A DNA stretch of 64,000 nucleotides, taken from Nautilus pompilius (taxonomy: Eukaryota > Mollusca > Cephalopoda > Nautilida > Nautilidae). How positions within the stretch are numbered: the first letter of the stretch is position 1; each line of letters starts with the position of its first letter. The notes below the pieces were generated by a model. That model saw nothing but the letters and a program-made list of their open reading frames with translations, did no database searches and was not told where the DNA came from. The translations under genes were made by a program, and so were the position numbers. Below are positions 34,845 through 47,418 of this stretch, in pieces. The stretch lies in contig JACATO010000653.1 in assembly GCA_018389105.1 (NCBI GenBank), positions 310,001-374,000 of the forward strand. The letters are read 5' to 3'.

Positions 34845-35960
34845 TCAGACTTTTCTCCGAACTGAAAGCAGGGTTAGGGTGTTGTTCACAGAGTTGTCTT
34901 CTGCTTTCTTCCTCCATTGGGATGGACACAGGAATTTATGCACAGCTCTTCTGAATGGTGATAGAAAAATGTAGTACAGAAAAAAGTTTACAGAAAAGTT
35001 AACTATCTGTAAGGTATTGGTCACCATTGATACCATTTGATAGGTGTAGAAGTCTTTGTTGTTCTTTTTGTTGAAGTAGAAAATGAATTTTGTAATCTCT
35101 GAAGGTGCCACCAACATGAAGAAAGAGACGATGATGGTGACAAGGGTGACAGTGATTCTGCGGTGTGTTCGTGTGGTGCTGATTTCACTGCTGCAGTGTT
35201 TGAGATGTAAGACTCGGCTTTTGTGAAGTGCTTGGATAAGTCGGATGTTGCTGTAAAACAAGAGGGCCAATGGAATGAAGTTTCCTGTAATTGCCCATAA
35301 CAGCTTATATGCATAAATAAACATTTCGTCTTGAAATAACTCACTTTTTCGTATGAGTATATAAGTTTTGTTCCTTATGCAAATCTTGTTTTGTATGTTG
35401 TATCGCCACAGTTCTGGTAGATTGAAAGAAATGGAGAAGATCCACACACACATGACAATAATGGTTGTTGATTTTGAAGTGATAAGCTGCCTTGAGTGAA
35501 AAGGGTAGCAAATGCCCACATATCTGAGGATTGCTGTCACCACAGTTAGAGTTGTGCTTGACATGATAAAGGTGCTAATTGCTACAGTGCTGTAAGCCTT
35601 GTAGTAGAGCATGAACTCCCATGGACCAAAGACTGTTCTCCCTGGCAAAAAAGCACTAGGAAAAACACACAAGCAGAAAAGTAGATCTGAGACTGCTAAA
35701 GCAATGAGACAGGTTGTTGTACTCCATTCCACCTCTTCCATTCTTCTTCTCCTCTTTCTGGTAAAAATGACAATGTTGAGTATGTTTCCAATGAATCCAA
35801 AGACGCAGACTGCAGGCAAGATGATTTCATAAAGATAGTGTTTTACCAAGTACAGAGTTTTTTCTTGATCAGTAATTGACTTATTTAAGGTAAAGCTGGT
35901 CATGTTGTATTTAGGATACTCCATGCAAATGAGATTGCTTGAAATAGAGGTGTTTGCCAT
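34845..35960 (-). CDS. Rhodopsin-class peptide GPCR, FMRFamide-receptor-like (paralogue 1)
   Basis: An intact, intronless 371-codon frame encodes seven membrane segments at roughly residues 44-66, 82-103, 119-141, 164-183, 219-241, 271-295 and 306-332. The N terminus carries N-glycosylation sites (NTS, NMT, NKS). GN in TM1 (58-59) and SD in TM2 (91-92) are present. The TM3 end reads LRY (145-147) in place of D/E-R-Y/F. TM7 reads NFFLY in place of NPxxY, as in several invertebrate FMRFamide receptors. The canonical TM3 cysteine (25 residues before the Arg) is absent, although extracellular loop 2 has C194. It should sit in the plasma membrane and couple a peptide signal to G proteins; the ligand is unknown. 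It is a clear paralogue of the gene at 47419-48483. A 5' noncoding exon is possible (AG just before the ATG). Confidence 0.88.
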   Translation of the reverse strand: MANTSISSNLICMEYPKYNMTSFTLNKSITDQEKTLYLVKHYLYEIILPAVCVFGFIGNILNIVIFTRKRRRRMEEVEWSTTTCLIALAVSDLLFCLCVFPSAFLPGRTVFGPWEFMLYYKAYSTVAISTFIMSSTTLTVVTAILRYVGICYPFHSRQLITSKSTTIIVMCVWIFSISFNLPELWRYNIQNKICIRNKTYILIRKSELFQDEMFIYAYKLLWAITGNFIPLALLFYSNIRLIQALHKSRVLHLKHCSSEISTTRTHRRITVTLVTIIVSFFMLVAPSEITKFIFYFNKKNNKDFYTYQMVSMVTNTLQIVNFSVNFFLYYIFLSPFRRAVHKFLCPSQWRKKAEDNSVNNTLTLLSVRRKV

Positions 35961-38900
35961 ATTTTGTTTTCTACACGGGCATTGATCAGAGGATGGATTT
36001 AAAAAAAATCATTATTAAAGCTTAAAATCACCAGATACTTTAGCATTCATATTCTGGTCATTTAAATATTGCCATAAATACAATCTTTCCTCATTATGCC
36101 AATAAAACCTGAGAGTAATAAAGGATGATTAGTGTATTTTCACCTTTGATGTTGTGCAAGGTGTGTGTTTACTGATCCCAGCTGATCAATAATGTTAAAG
36201 CAGTTCAGCTGGTTCCAATCTCAAATTGTTTTCTGGTTCAGTCATTGCATTGTAGTGTTTTTTGTTGTTTTTCTAATTACAAACTTCTATGAATATAAAT
36301 GCATTAATTGTTTTTCTTTAATCATGCAGCCTTCTCTGAAATAGCAATCACTAATAGCTATTAGATCATAATGTCTGCCAGTGTCATCAGATTTGATTGA
36401 ACAATTTTAAAAAGTTTTTAATTCTAATCAGCAAGTTTATATTTTGTTTTATTATTGATAAAACTTAAAGGTGATATTAATTAGTGTAGTAATGATCTTG
36501 AACATTGGGGAAAGTTGTTATTTTTTTTTCTTTAAAATCAGTATTATTTTAACAGAAATTTTCCTATCTCATTATAGAAAAGTTATTCCCTTATGATGTT
36601 CCATGGTCTGGCTGTAGATTCCAACATAGCATTTATTTTTCTGCCTGCTAATTTAAGGCTAGCTGTGTTTTACTGTTATGTACCAACTTTTGCATCATCA
36701 GTGCTTGGCTTGAAACAACCCTATCACTTTGTTATGTACAGTCAGAAAGTGATTAACACATTTTTAATCTTTCTGGCCATTTTTAATGCCTGAATCCAAG
36801 AATCTAAGCATTATCTGTTTCTTTAAGATGAGCATTTTAAATAATCTGATGTAGATTTAACAGAAGTTGCATAGTCTAGTGATAAAATACTTTTAAAATA
36901 GGCACAGAACTAAAAAGAAAAGTTTTGAGTGAACTTATTATTACACACTTATTTTTGAGATTACTCTCTGGATAAGTCATAATCTATTGGATTCTTTAGC
37001 ATCTTATCTTTTTGATATCTTTATTTTAGTTAGTGTACGTTTATAAATTGATAGACACTTTTGAGCTAACAAATGTGCATAAATTAAAAAAGTAAGTTCT
37101 TTAACGATTATAAAAGTTTAAAATAATTGTAAAAATTTTTTTTTTTGGAAAATTAACTCAAGTGTTTGAAATTTGTTTTATTCAGATTTATTCAGAGAGA
37201 TGCTGATTTACTTGGTGATTATCAATAATAGCAAAAGCAAATAAAAATGAAATACAGAATAGTTTATTAGTCTAACTGTAATTTGTAATGATACAAACAG
37301 TGTACAATTTTATTTTTATGTACTGGCAACAAAAATTTAGATATGTTTGAATTTAGTGCAGATTATTATGAGTGACCAAAACACAGACTGCCATCAGGTG
37401 TCAACTTCCAAGTCTAAAATCTAACACTGAAAATGTTAAAAACACACTGACAGCATGTGATCCCATGGGCTAAAAAATGTGTGAATACATCATTTTTAAA
37501 ATGCATTTATGGGTTAAAAATGTTTAGATACCAAAAGATTTTTTTAAAACATTTATTGCTCTAATTGTCTACTGTTTGTAATAGTTTTCTATGCCCTTGG
37601 CTTTTGAACATTAATCCCCAAAAATTTGTGCAGTTGTACTTATATAGACAGCTGAAGGGTCTCAAAATGATTTAATTAACTTCAGAAATTCCCTATTTGT
37701 ATCTTGTGATATTGACTCTACACAATAAGTTCTGTTAAGGGAATCTATACAAAAAAAATCTTATTTGTTCATTTATTGAAGTATGAGTGAACCTTTCAGT
37801 TATTCCGTATTAAATTATTTTTTATTAAATTTTGTTGTAAATTTTATTATGCAAAAAAATTTTAGCAGATATTTCATAAAATTAAAAATAATGTCTGAGT
37901 CACTATATTAAAGTTAGCTTGTCTAATTATCAACCAATAATGATTTAAAAATTAGTTATTGATCATTTGTAAGCAGTGACAAGTTTACTAGTATGTAATG
38001 ATTAGTAATTTTTCTCATTTTATGGAAAACAAAGCATATGAAAACAATATTCAAAATTTGCAACAATGTTTGCTTTATAAAACAGAGAAATAGAAGATTA
38101 AAGATAAATGGCACATCTTTTCTAACTAACTGTTTATGAGGTGTGCTCTGCAAAACAGACAATTCTTATCGGCATACCAAAGTGTATAGCAAAGAAACTA
38201 GATAATAATAATAATATTAATGTTTTCTTTTACAGATTGTAAAAATCTTAAATTATGCAGATATGGCAGGCCATTAGGAAGAAGTTTTATGCATTTTAAA
38301 ATATTTTATTGTATTTTTATTTTATTTATTTTAAAATTTCAATGAAAATAAAACTGAGAATAAGGGATAAAATACTTTCAGTAGTTCTGCTGTACTTTGC
38401 TTCATCCAAGAGCTGTTTCTGTCTTATATAACATTTTTTAGATACCACAGAATTTCATTTTATCTATACAAGCCTATAATAATATCAGTATGAAAGACAA
38501 AAAAATACTTCATGGTGATGGAGGCTTTGTATTGAACTAATATTTTATGTATGGCACATTCTACTGCATTGCTTGCACTTTCTTATAAACTATGAAACTT
38601 AAATACTGTAGACTTAGTATATTAAGATTATCCTTTGTTGAAAGTTAGGAAGAAAGTGATTGTGTGCTGCTGTTGTAATGTTCTAAGGCTTTTTTAAACA
38701 TGATTTTTTAAAATTGTTTTCATATCCTTTATATGAAGTTTAATCATGGTGTTTGGTGTCATATCAGACTAACCACCACCAAATTTATTTTATCTGTTGC
38801 CAGTTTTTAAAATAATAAAGTAAACAATAAAAAAAAATTACTACTTTATCATCATAAATGCAAGAACAGTTTGACTTGTGATATTGGTGGGTCAGGGCTC

Positions 38901-41900
38901 CCTTAAGCAGGGTATTTCTGCTGTAAATTATAGTTAAAAAAGATGATGGTGAAAAACAATGTATGCTAGAGCAAATCATCCAATCCTTTGGTGTATTTAA
39001 TGGCAAAGCAAAACTATTTGTTGTACTTACAATGTTAGACATGAAAGGAAGCAGGAAGCATTGCAGGGCAAATCAAAAATAAAAATCTTACAGATAAGAT
39101 GCATAACTTTAATAATCTTTATTTTTTTCTGTTTGTGAGAAGTTTAGTAGAAAGAATGACATTATACAGATACCTGGATTTTGCTACATTGATTCTCAAA
39201 GAAGTACTAGACTTTCAGAAATTAATGGTAAAAAAAATTAATTAAAAGATTCTTCCAAAAATTAATTTTCACATGATATTATTTCTGTTGAATAACCTAT
39301 TGTGATTGTAATGTTGGAATGAGGATAAATCTTTCTAATAAAAATTATGACATTCCTACCACAGACAGCAGTATTTCAAGGTAATAACTGATTGCTGTGT
39401 GACAGTTTTCCAAAGTTAATAATGCTTGACTATGAACACACTTGTACTGTTTTATAAAATAGAAATCCAATATTTTAAAATTTTGTACAGTAAATACAAA
39501 ATGCTATATGTGACCCTGAAAATATAATAATAAAATTAATGTTCTTCAAGAAACTAATGAAGAAAATGCATTTTGTGCTACTGAAGAATACATGGGTATG
39601 AAATTAAGGTTACTAACAATTAGCCACTTATATTTATGAGTTTTCTGTACAGTGTATAAACATTTTTATTTGTTTTCAGGGTTATAAAATCACTGACTGA
39701 GAATTTATATGAAATTAACTGAAGCTTTGATTTTAACTTTAGATTATTTGTTACTCTATGAAAATAATCTCATTAAGGATAGAATTGCATTATGCTACAG
39801 GTATATATGTATTAAAGTGGCCAGGTATGCAATCTGAATTTGGTTTTTATATGCAGGTAATTTAGACCACCGAAACTCAGAATTAGGTTTTGATTATTTT
39901 TGCTTCCAAATGTTTACTTATCAAATCAATATGACATACAGAACAAAAATACAAGAAGAAAAGATGGACAACTTTGCCAGAAAGAAAAGAATTAGCCTTT
40001 GATCTGCTTTTGAAAATTGACAGACATACTGAATTCTACTTTTAGGCACTCATGAATTTTTGTAGTCTTGCATTCTAAAACCTTGGCAGATGGGAACTTT
40101 GTTAATTTTCAACAAAAAACTTTTCAAATGAGTGTGTTAGAATTTATAGAAATAATTTTGACATTACAATGTGCAATAGGCAAAGTTGATTATTTTCTGT
40201 TAATTTTCCATGGTACTCTAGAAATCATTGCACAAAAACCTGCATTTACAGTGTCAGTAAATATCATTTAAAGTCCATCTTTATCAAGTAAGTACAATGT
40301 CTATGTTTCTCTTATTCTTAGATAATATTTTCTCTGGTTCCTCTTCCAAAATTTTAGGATAGACTATTTCTTACACCAATACTTTATAGTGGCCACCATT
40401 TCATTTTTGTGCTCTGTCTCTAACGAATATGTTGACAGTTAAAATTATGGAGAATTCTAAATTCTTATCAACTAAGATCTGTATTTTTTAAATTAGTAAA
40501 ATGGTGCATTTATCAACATATCCAAGCTAAATTTTTTTTCTCATTCTAAGTTGAATGCTCTTTGGATTTGAGAGAAATTGATATGAATTTTTCATTTTCC
40601 CAATTATCATAGTTTTGCTGTTTTTACTCAAATGTTTTTTTTCTCTTGTGCCATAATGTCAAGGGCTGCATAAACTTTGTGTTGAGAGAAAATTAGGCAG
40701 CAATGTTTACTTGTCTATTTTTGAGAAATGAAGCATTTTTCTTACTTTTTGCAAGATTATTGATAGCTAAAAAAGGGAAGCTGAGTTATAAGAGATGATG
40801 CAAAAATGCCATTAAGTATATCCATAAAAAATTAAAAAAAAACAATTAATTGATAGAATTTTTCAGCTGAATAGATTACAGAGAAACAATACTACTTTAA
40901 TTTGTACTTTGATACTATCTTTTTTAATATTTTTATATATCATCCTCAGATTTATACCAAAAAACTTGGCTTTCTTCTACTTACATAAAGTTTCTAAGCA
41001 CTTATCCATGAATTTATGATATGCTAAAACTGTTTGTATATTAAAAAAATTCATTTCTGTTTTATGGTGTAAACTTCTAATTAAACACCTATAATTATTC
41101 CTGCTTTGACTTTGTATTGTGTTTAAGTGAACAATGCAGATGAGACTATTCTAAAACATTATATTAGGCTGCCAGACACTTCATAAGCATATCTTATGCG
41201 GAACTACTGTATAGTCTGAGAGGGATTCCTGACTAAAAATTGACACACACCACAGCAAAAAACCAATAATTTGGCCTAATAAAAGATTAAGTAGTAAAAT
41301 TTGCTTATTTTTCAGTATTATATAGCACTGTGTGAAATGGCATGGAAAATGAAATTAGCTATTTGAAAAGTACTGTAAAGTGCATTGTGTTAGATCCATC
41401 TGTCTAACAATGAAAATGTCAGTCACTAAACATGAAATGTACATTGTTGGTGTTCCTTGCTGCTCTTGCAAAGTCAGGGCCTATTCAGCAGTGTTCTGAA
41501 CAGAAGGATTCTTCTGTGTTCTGTGGATGATTTGATTCCAAGGGTTTTATCCATGGCCATACCTGGTTAAGTGTGGAACTTAATTACACACCCTGAGGAT
41601 GGTGTGTCACTGCAGTCATATTGAAGCCTGGTGTTGTTTTCCTTCAGTACTGATTTGAACTATCAAAAATTAGGAAAATTGATAGGTTGAAGAATATTTT
41701 TATGGTCTGCATTTAGAGTTCCAAGTAAAATAACATGGTCAGGTTTACTGATGCATCCCTTCACACCACGGCATATCCACCACCAAAAGCAGGAATCTTA
41801 GTAATGTCTGCATCACTAGGCTCTTCGGCCATTGCTGTACCATATATTGAAGTTGGGTATTATAAATTAGATATTATTCTGGTTACTATTATGTACTGCA

Positions 41901-42750
41901 CAAATGACTACAGAATCAGGTGTAATTTGTCTGTTTGTAGAAAGATGCATTCATTTTAGGTGAACACGTATGTCTTCCACGTTGCAAAATGATGGCACAG
42001 ATTTTGTCTCATGGCATCATGTCTTCTGTCATTTGATAATTGTGCACTGAAAACAATCACGACCTGATGACAGCAATGAATAGAACTTTGGACCCCATAC
42101 TAAGACTATGCATATTAACCTCGAAGAGTATTTGAACATTTCCCCAGTTTCACAGAATTATTATCAATTATTCTAGGCCAACAGGTACCTTTGCACCTGT
42201 GTGCTGCATTATAGACTCCTGTTTGGTTGTACCATTAACTGTTTTCAGATAAAACTGGTGGAGAACCCTACTGAAGGACTATAGTTTTCTTTTTTTTAAT
42301 GAAGCCTTCAAGAGCATTAAGTAGAATTTTAGCTCAAACAAGCCATACTTTGTGATAACCATGTGAACCATGTGGTCTGCTGCACTGGCAGAAAATCCAA
42401 AAGAACAGTAAGAGACCACACTAAAAGATCTTACTGAAAAGATATCAACAACTTGCTGATTTCTAATCCCATCAAACTGTCTCATGAGTTTTTATTCGTC
42501 ACATCTGCACGATACCACCAGACTGATCTGAAGCTTGTGATAAGACAGCATCACTGACTGACCACATGCATTTATTTACTTCTGTTTGAGTGAGTCTATT
42601 TACATTTGACTATCATACTATTATCTCATACCTGAGATGAACTGTTTACAACCTGATGTTGCAGAGGCATTTTCCTTATTTAAGCAAATGATACAACTTT
42701 ACTGTGCAGACAAGTACATAACAATGCAGAGAAGATCACTATGAGGGAAT
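35961..42750. other. Unassigned AT-rich intergenic DNA
   Basis: About 6.8 kb with no supported gene. Sequence at 41735-41959 (+) is open for 74 codons but matches no family I know. A stretch near 42298-42360 reads NEAFKSIK-like, faintly recalling Gypsy RNase H, but it lies upstream of gag and is not called. The remainder is simple AT-rich sequence. Confidence 0.4.
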
Positions 42751-43250
42751 ATGTTTTCAGTCCAGCTCTCTGATACTGACCTTACAGATCAAACTAAACT
42801 ATGGGAGTACTTTGAAAAGCAGCCCAGACTAAATGCTAACTTCCAAGTACACTGCTTAGAACTGATGCAATATAAACAAAAATTACATGAAACAATTGAA
42901 CAGTCTATAATAAGATATAAAACCTTATCACTTAAGTGTGAATTTGAGGATGCAGAACAACAGGATGTTATCCTGGAGCTACTCATTCCTAGTACCACTA
43001 CTGAAGCATTTTAGCATGATCTACTTGGTCAGGAAAAAGGATATAAATTGTCAAAGGTTCTAGAGGAATGCAATAAGCATGAAGTCTTGGCAGCTGAACA
43101 TCAATAATTGCAAAGTAATATATGCATTGCCTGTGGATCAAAAGAACACTGGGCAATACATTGCTGGAAGTCTAAATGTGGACATCACTGACCACGAAAA
43201 CAATGTCCACATAAAAAATACTGCCAAAAGCAGTTCTTACAATATTGTGA
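42751..43250 (+). pseudogene. Gypsy gag with CCHC knuckle
   Basis: An open stretch at 42751-43014 encodes NFQVHCLELMQYKQKLHETI and LKCEFEDAEQQDVILELLIP. After one in-frame stop, the knuckle C-x2-C-x4-H-x4-C (CIACGSKEHWAIHC) is preserved. A second histidine- and cysteine-containing segment follows. The order and motif are those of K02A2.6-type Gypsy gag, the structural polyprotein that packages element RNA. Stops at 43012 and near 43105 and 43186 inactivate it. Confidence 0.8.
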
Positions 43251-43260
43251 CACCAATCTA

Positions 43261-45350
43261 ATGGATATTCAACCAGTGAAACCAAAGTTCAATGAATCAG
43301 GTGATGAATATGTAACAAATTACTATGCCATTTCCATGTTGGGGCAGTGCATGGACTCTATTGAGAACAAATTACATGACAAAGCCTTTACCACACTGCA
43401 GATTCAACCCCCATACACCCAGGAAATCCATAACTTACAACTAAGTAGATGCAGATGCTTAGGCAGTAACCTTCCACTGTTTGACACAATTAATAATTTT
43501 CATCGACTTGCAAAGTTAGATTTTAAAGATGGTGCATACCCATATATAAACCTCCAAGGAAGTGCAGCATACACAACGATCTGATATTGGAATAGGAACT
43601 AAAGCAAATGGAGAAACTGTGTAATCAGACAAGTGACTGAACATCATTTTGCTTATTGTAAGCATACCCTATCAAAAAGATGGACTACTGCATGTGTACC
43701 TTGCCTGCACAACACCTAAACTATACACTTAAGCAATGCCCTCTTAAAATACTTAGCTTAGAGGAGAGGGACTAAACCCAACATTTTCATGAAGGAAGGT
43801 CTTGTGATTAGATGCAGAAGCAAGATATCAATCTATGGAACTTTAGAAATGAAGCATGCTACTGATACCTTTTGCACATCTTTTGGTTTATACTATTGGA
43901 CCAGGCTATTCTTTGGCCTTTTAGTCAGCCTAGCTATATTCCATCAATGGATTATGTGCTTATAGAAGATTTGCTGTAGGCATAGCTGATGAGGTATGTG
44001 TATAAGGTGAAAATACAGACTTGCTTAACCTGATGAAGCATGCCCAACAACAAGGTCTAATTTTATAATTAGATGTAGCCAGATTCCATTGTAACCTTTA
44101 AATAGAATCAGTTCTGGTACAAGACTAATCAGTTGCTTTTGCCTCAGAGTTACTTACCCCTGCCCAATCTGCTAACTTTAACATAAAGAGAAAACTGCTT
44201 GTACTTGGTGTATGGAGTAACAGAGATCTGACACTAACCTTCACAGCCAACACTTTACAACTGTTTCTCCATATTTATGATGAATATTTCTGAGGCTTGC
44301 TGCTTATGAATTGGAGTTAATATATAGATCTGGGAAATATATGGAGATTGCCAACATCCTGTCCAGATGACCAAACTCAGAAAATAAAAGTGAAGTGAAG
44401 CTGGACATGAGAGGTGGCATTGAGGTAGCCCACACTGACAACTTGAGCATTGACATAATGAACTTTGGTGCTACAAAACAAGAACTGAAGAAGCAAACCG
44501 GCATCAATCTTAAATTGAACAGTGTGTGTGTGAAACGGCAATCCTCACTTAATGGCCTGACAATATCAAGGCCTTATCACCGTGTGTTCTCATTTAATCA
44601 CACTGTGGTGGGTTAGCTATGGAAAGTGGTTTAATCTTCAAAGTTCTTGTATCTGAGACTCTGCATGCAGACATACTTGCACAGCTCCAATTTTTCATAC
44701 CAGGGAATTGAGAAAATTCACAAGTTTGCACATACCAGCCTTAGATCAGCAACAAGCCAGAGCAGATGGTCAGAGGTTGTGATCAGCCATTTCAAAGAAG
44801 AGATATTCCATTATGATGCAACACCAGCCTCATAGTGCAGGTTTATTCCAGATTCAAAACTAACACTACCTCATAGTTGCTGATTATTTAAGTATGTTTC
44901 TTGTTGTGAAGGAAATATCTATACCAGCAACAAGTGAGCCAGTGGCATTGGAAATAAGATTTGTTTGTGCTTCATTTGGCAAGCAAGGAGAAATTGTGAG
45001 CAATAATGGCTTCCATTGCATTGGTAAATATTCAACCTGCTCTTGCAGAATGGGGAATGAAGCACTTTCACTACCCACTATTTAATGGGTTTGCAGGGTA
45101 CCACCATCAAAACTGTCATAAAGGAGTGCCTACAAACTGGCCAAGACATCAATATAGTGCTTTTGAACACATGTGCAATGATATTTGACTTTAACCTACT
45201 ATATCCTGGTGAGATGGTGTATAGCCTCAGGCATGATGCGCTCTCTGCTGATGACTGCAATGTTGGAATGTTGTTAAAGAAACCCTGTCTCATGTCATTT
45301 GTTTCCTATATGTTGAGAACAATCACAACAACCATCAGCTTGGTGTAGGA
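43261..45350 (+). pseudogene. Gypsy pol remnants (protease, RT end, RNase H, integrase)
   Basis: MDIQPVKPKF opens the segment at 43261, and FTTLQIQPPYTQEIHN (about 43385) precedes a decayed protease. NLMKHAQQQGLIL (about 44022) marks the RT end, and LLTPAQS then YELELIYRSGKYMEIANIL (44305-44361) mark RNase H and its border. SYQGIEKIHKFA (about 44700), IRFVCASFGKQGEIVSNNG (about 44955) and ECLQTGQDIN with GEMVYS (about 45125-45220) mark integrase. The middle Asp of the integrase triad appears as N (SNNG in place of SDNG). Every domain is frameshifted or interrupted, so no product is expected. Confidence 0.8.
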
Positions 45351-47418
45351 GAAAATGATTTTAAATGGACCAATGTACTCTACTCCATGTCTTCAAATTC
45401 AACAAAAAGCATTGATTAGCCTAATTAAATTTGACTTGCTTTTGTTGTTCTGAAAATCTTGAAAATTTTGTAGGATGGAGTGTAGTAAGTAAATTTATTT
45501 AGAATATGGACATTGAATCTCAGACTATTTTGTTGGTACAATGGCAGGTGGTCTGTAATTAGAATAGCAATGTATCTGGCAGAATTGAGATGTCTTTTGA
45601 CAAAACATCAATTCTGTCTTTCCATGATGCCAAATTGTAGCCTATACTATGACAGTCTTGCCTCCTTACACAACCATGTGCTGAATGCAAACATTGGAGT
45701 CAAGGCTGCATTAAGATCTACAAAGACTCATTGCAAAACATATGGAGGGGGCTCTTCCTCTTAATATGTACCTGTTGGTTATGTCTATCCATATTTATTT
45801 CAGCATAATTTAGGCTACCATTACTACTATTTATTAATCAACTTAATTGTATATATTTTGCAAAAATTGAAATATGATTATCTATATTGATGATTCAAAA
45901 TAAAATGGATATAATAAATATGAAATTTAACTTGCATTTTCTCTCACTTTGTATTATATAATGTGATTTGACAGTTAATTAGTGAAAACTACTGAGCAGA
46001 TCTAAAGAACTGCAAATGCAATGCTATTTACTATATTTATAAACCTTGCAAGTTATACAGATGGTTGAAACAATTAAATTACTTTTTCTTATACCTGCCT
46101 TGGAGTGCTCCTGTTTCTGGGGTGGAGGGAGAAATTGGACATTTGCCCCATTTTCCCCTCTTGATAATGTGGTTCTAACTTTGGTTGAAAGTCTTTCTTA
46201 GATCTTCTCCAAACCCAGGTATGATCTCCAGAGGAGAATCATTGAAATCTGGACTTACTGGAAAGCAGAACATATTAGCCATGCTCAGTGGTATTATTTC
46301 CAGACACTTACTCTGACTAGACCTTTTGGAGCATATTTCTGTTGGACAGAAGGTTTTTCTGACATTCTACATACCCTCTGTAGCTAAGTCAATGGAAATG
46401 ATGATGGACCATTCTTTGGCTAACTTCTATTGCATGAACAGTCAGCAAGAGAATCTTGATACTGAGAGCAGGTCTGGCAAGTAGTAGCACATTATTGTGG
46501 TATCATAACTCACCCTGTCACAGCAATAACATTCACCTCTGTGAACTTTGGAATAATATCTACCACAGATTTTGGAAAATTGTAAAGATCCTTGGTAATC
46601 TCTCTTTGAATGGCCTATAACATTGTCCTTGGATCAACAGAAACAGTGTTGTTTTTAGCATGGTAATAGTGAACCTTAGACAGCTGTCACATAGATTACT
46701 AATATATAATCACTCCTAAAATATGTATCAGATACATTCATGCCAACTTAATATGGAGTAATACAATCATGGGCAAAAGAGCAAAATAACATTTTTTGTA
46801 GGTGCTCCTATAGTGGCCACTTTTGACTTAATTGTTAAAAAACAAAATGTATGAACTTTATTCCCTAAAAGGATTTATCCAACTAAAACAGAAGAGGATC
46901 ATGAATCTGCAACTTGAGATGCAACAAGTAATAAAAAAAAAATTATCTGCACTAACAGTGATGTGAAATCAGTAGGAGTGCCCTCCCTTTATTTTTCTGG
47001 ACAATGCATGAATTTTTGTGGCTGGGTCGGTAATTTCCATGTGATTTCAGTGAGTAAAACAAGAAAATACCATTGGAACAATGAGGACGATTAGTTTTTA
47101 TACATATTTTTAACAGATTTACAAAATGACTTGAATTCAGTTTGTATTTGAGGTAATGAGTTTGAATAGCAATCCTCTTAGCAGTTTTGGAATTTTCTTA
47201 TATTCTGTATTTATGAAACACTTTTCTATCTATCAGGTGCACAGAATGAACTCTTATTTTAAATGTGATTGCTAAGACATACAGTTAACTAAACCGATTT
47301 AATTGAAGTTTTGAAACAGAAACCTGTTCTGTAACCTGGAGCAAGGTATAAGATGAACAGGTAAAACAATCTTTAACAGCTATGCTGATAACTAATGATA
47401 ATTTGAATTGAAACTAAA
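45351..47418. other. Unassigned AT-rich DNA downstream of the second GPCR gene
   Basis: No domain recognised. The 3' untranslated region of the minus-strand receptor may lie in the upper part. A short frame at 45513-45764 follows the Gypsy element and may be part of its 3' region. Confidence 0.4.

Larger units (their letters stand above)
42751..45350 (+). mobile_element. Degraded Ty3/Gypsy retrotransposon, K02A2.6-like
   Basis: Remnants of all expected domains occur in the right order: gag (42751-43250) with a CCHC zinc knuckle at 43123-43164; a protease region (about 43380-43700); the end of the reverse transcriptase (about 43970-44070, where the Y-x-D-D box has decayed to IADE); RNase H (about 44132-44370); and integrase (about 44640-45330). 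The total is shorter than an intact element, and most of the RT is deleted or unrecognisable. Frameshifts and stops are frequent. I could not identify long terminal repeats. This is an ordinary retrotransposon fossil without a visible envelope region. Confidence 0.8.

Noticed and set aside
42298..42480. NEAFKSIK-like stretch resembling Gypsy RNase H
   Set aside because: It lies upstream of gag, is short and broken, and a good RNase H remnant exists in the proper place at 44132-44370.
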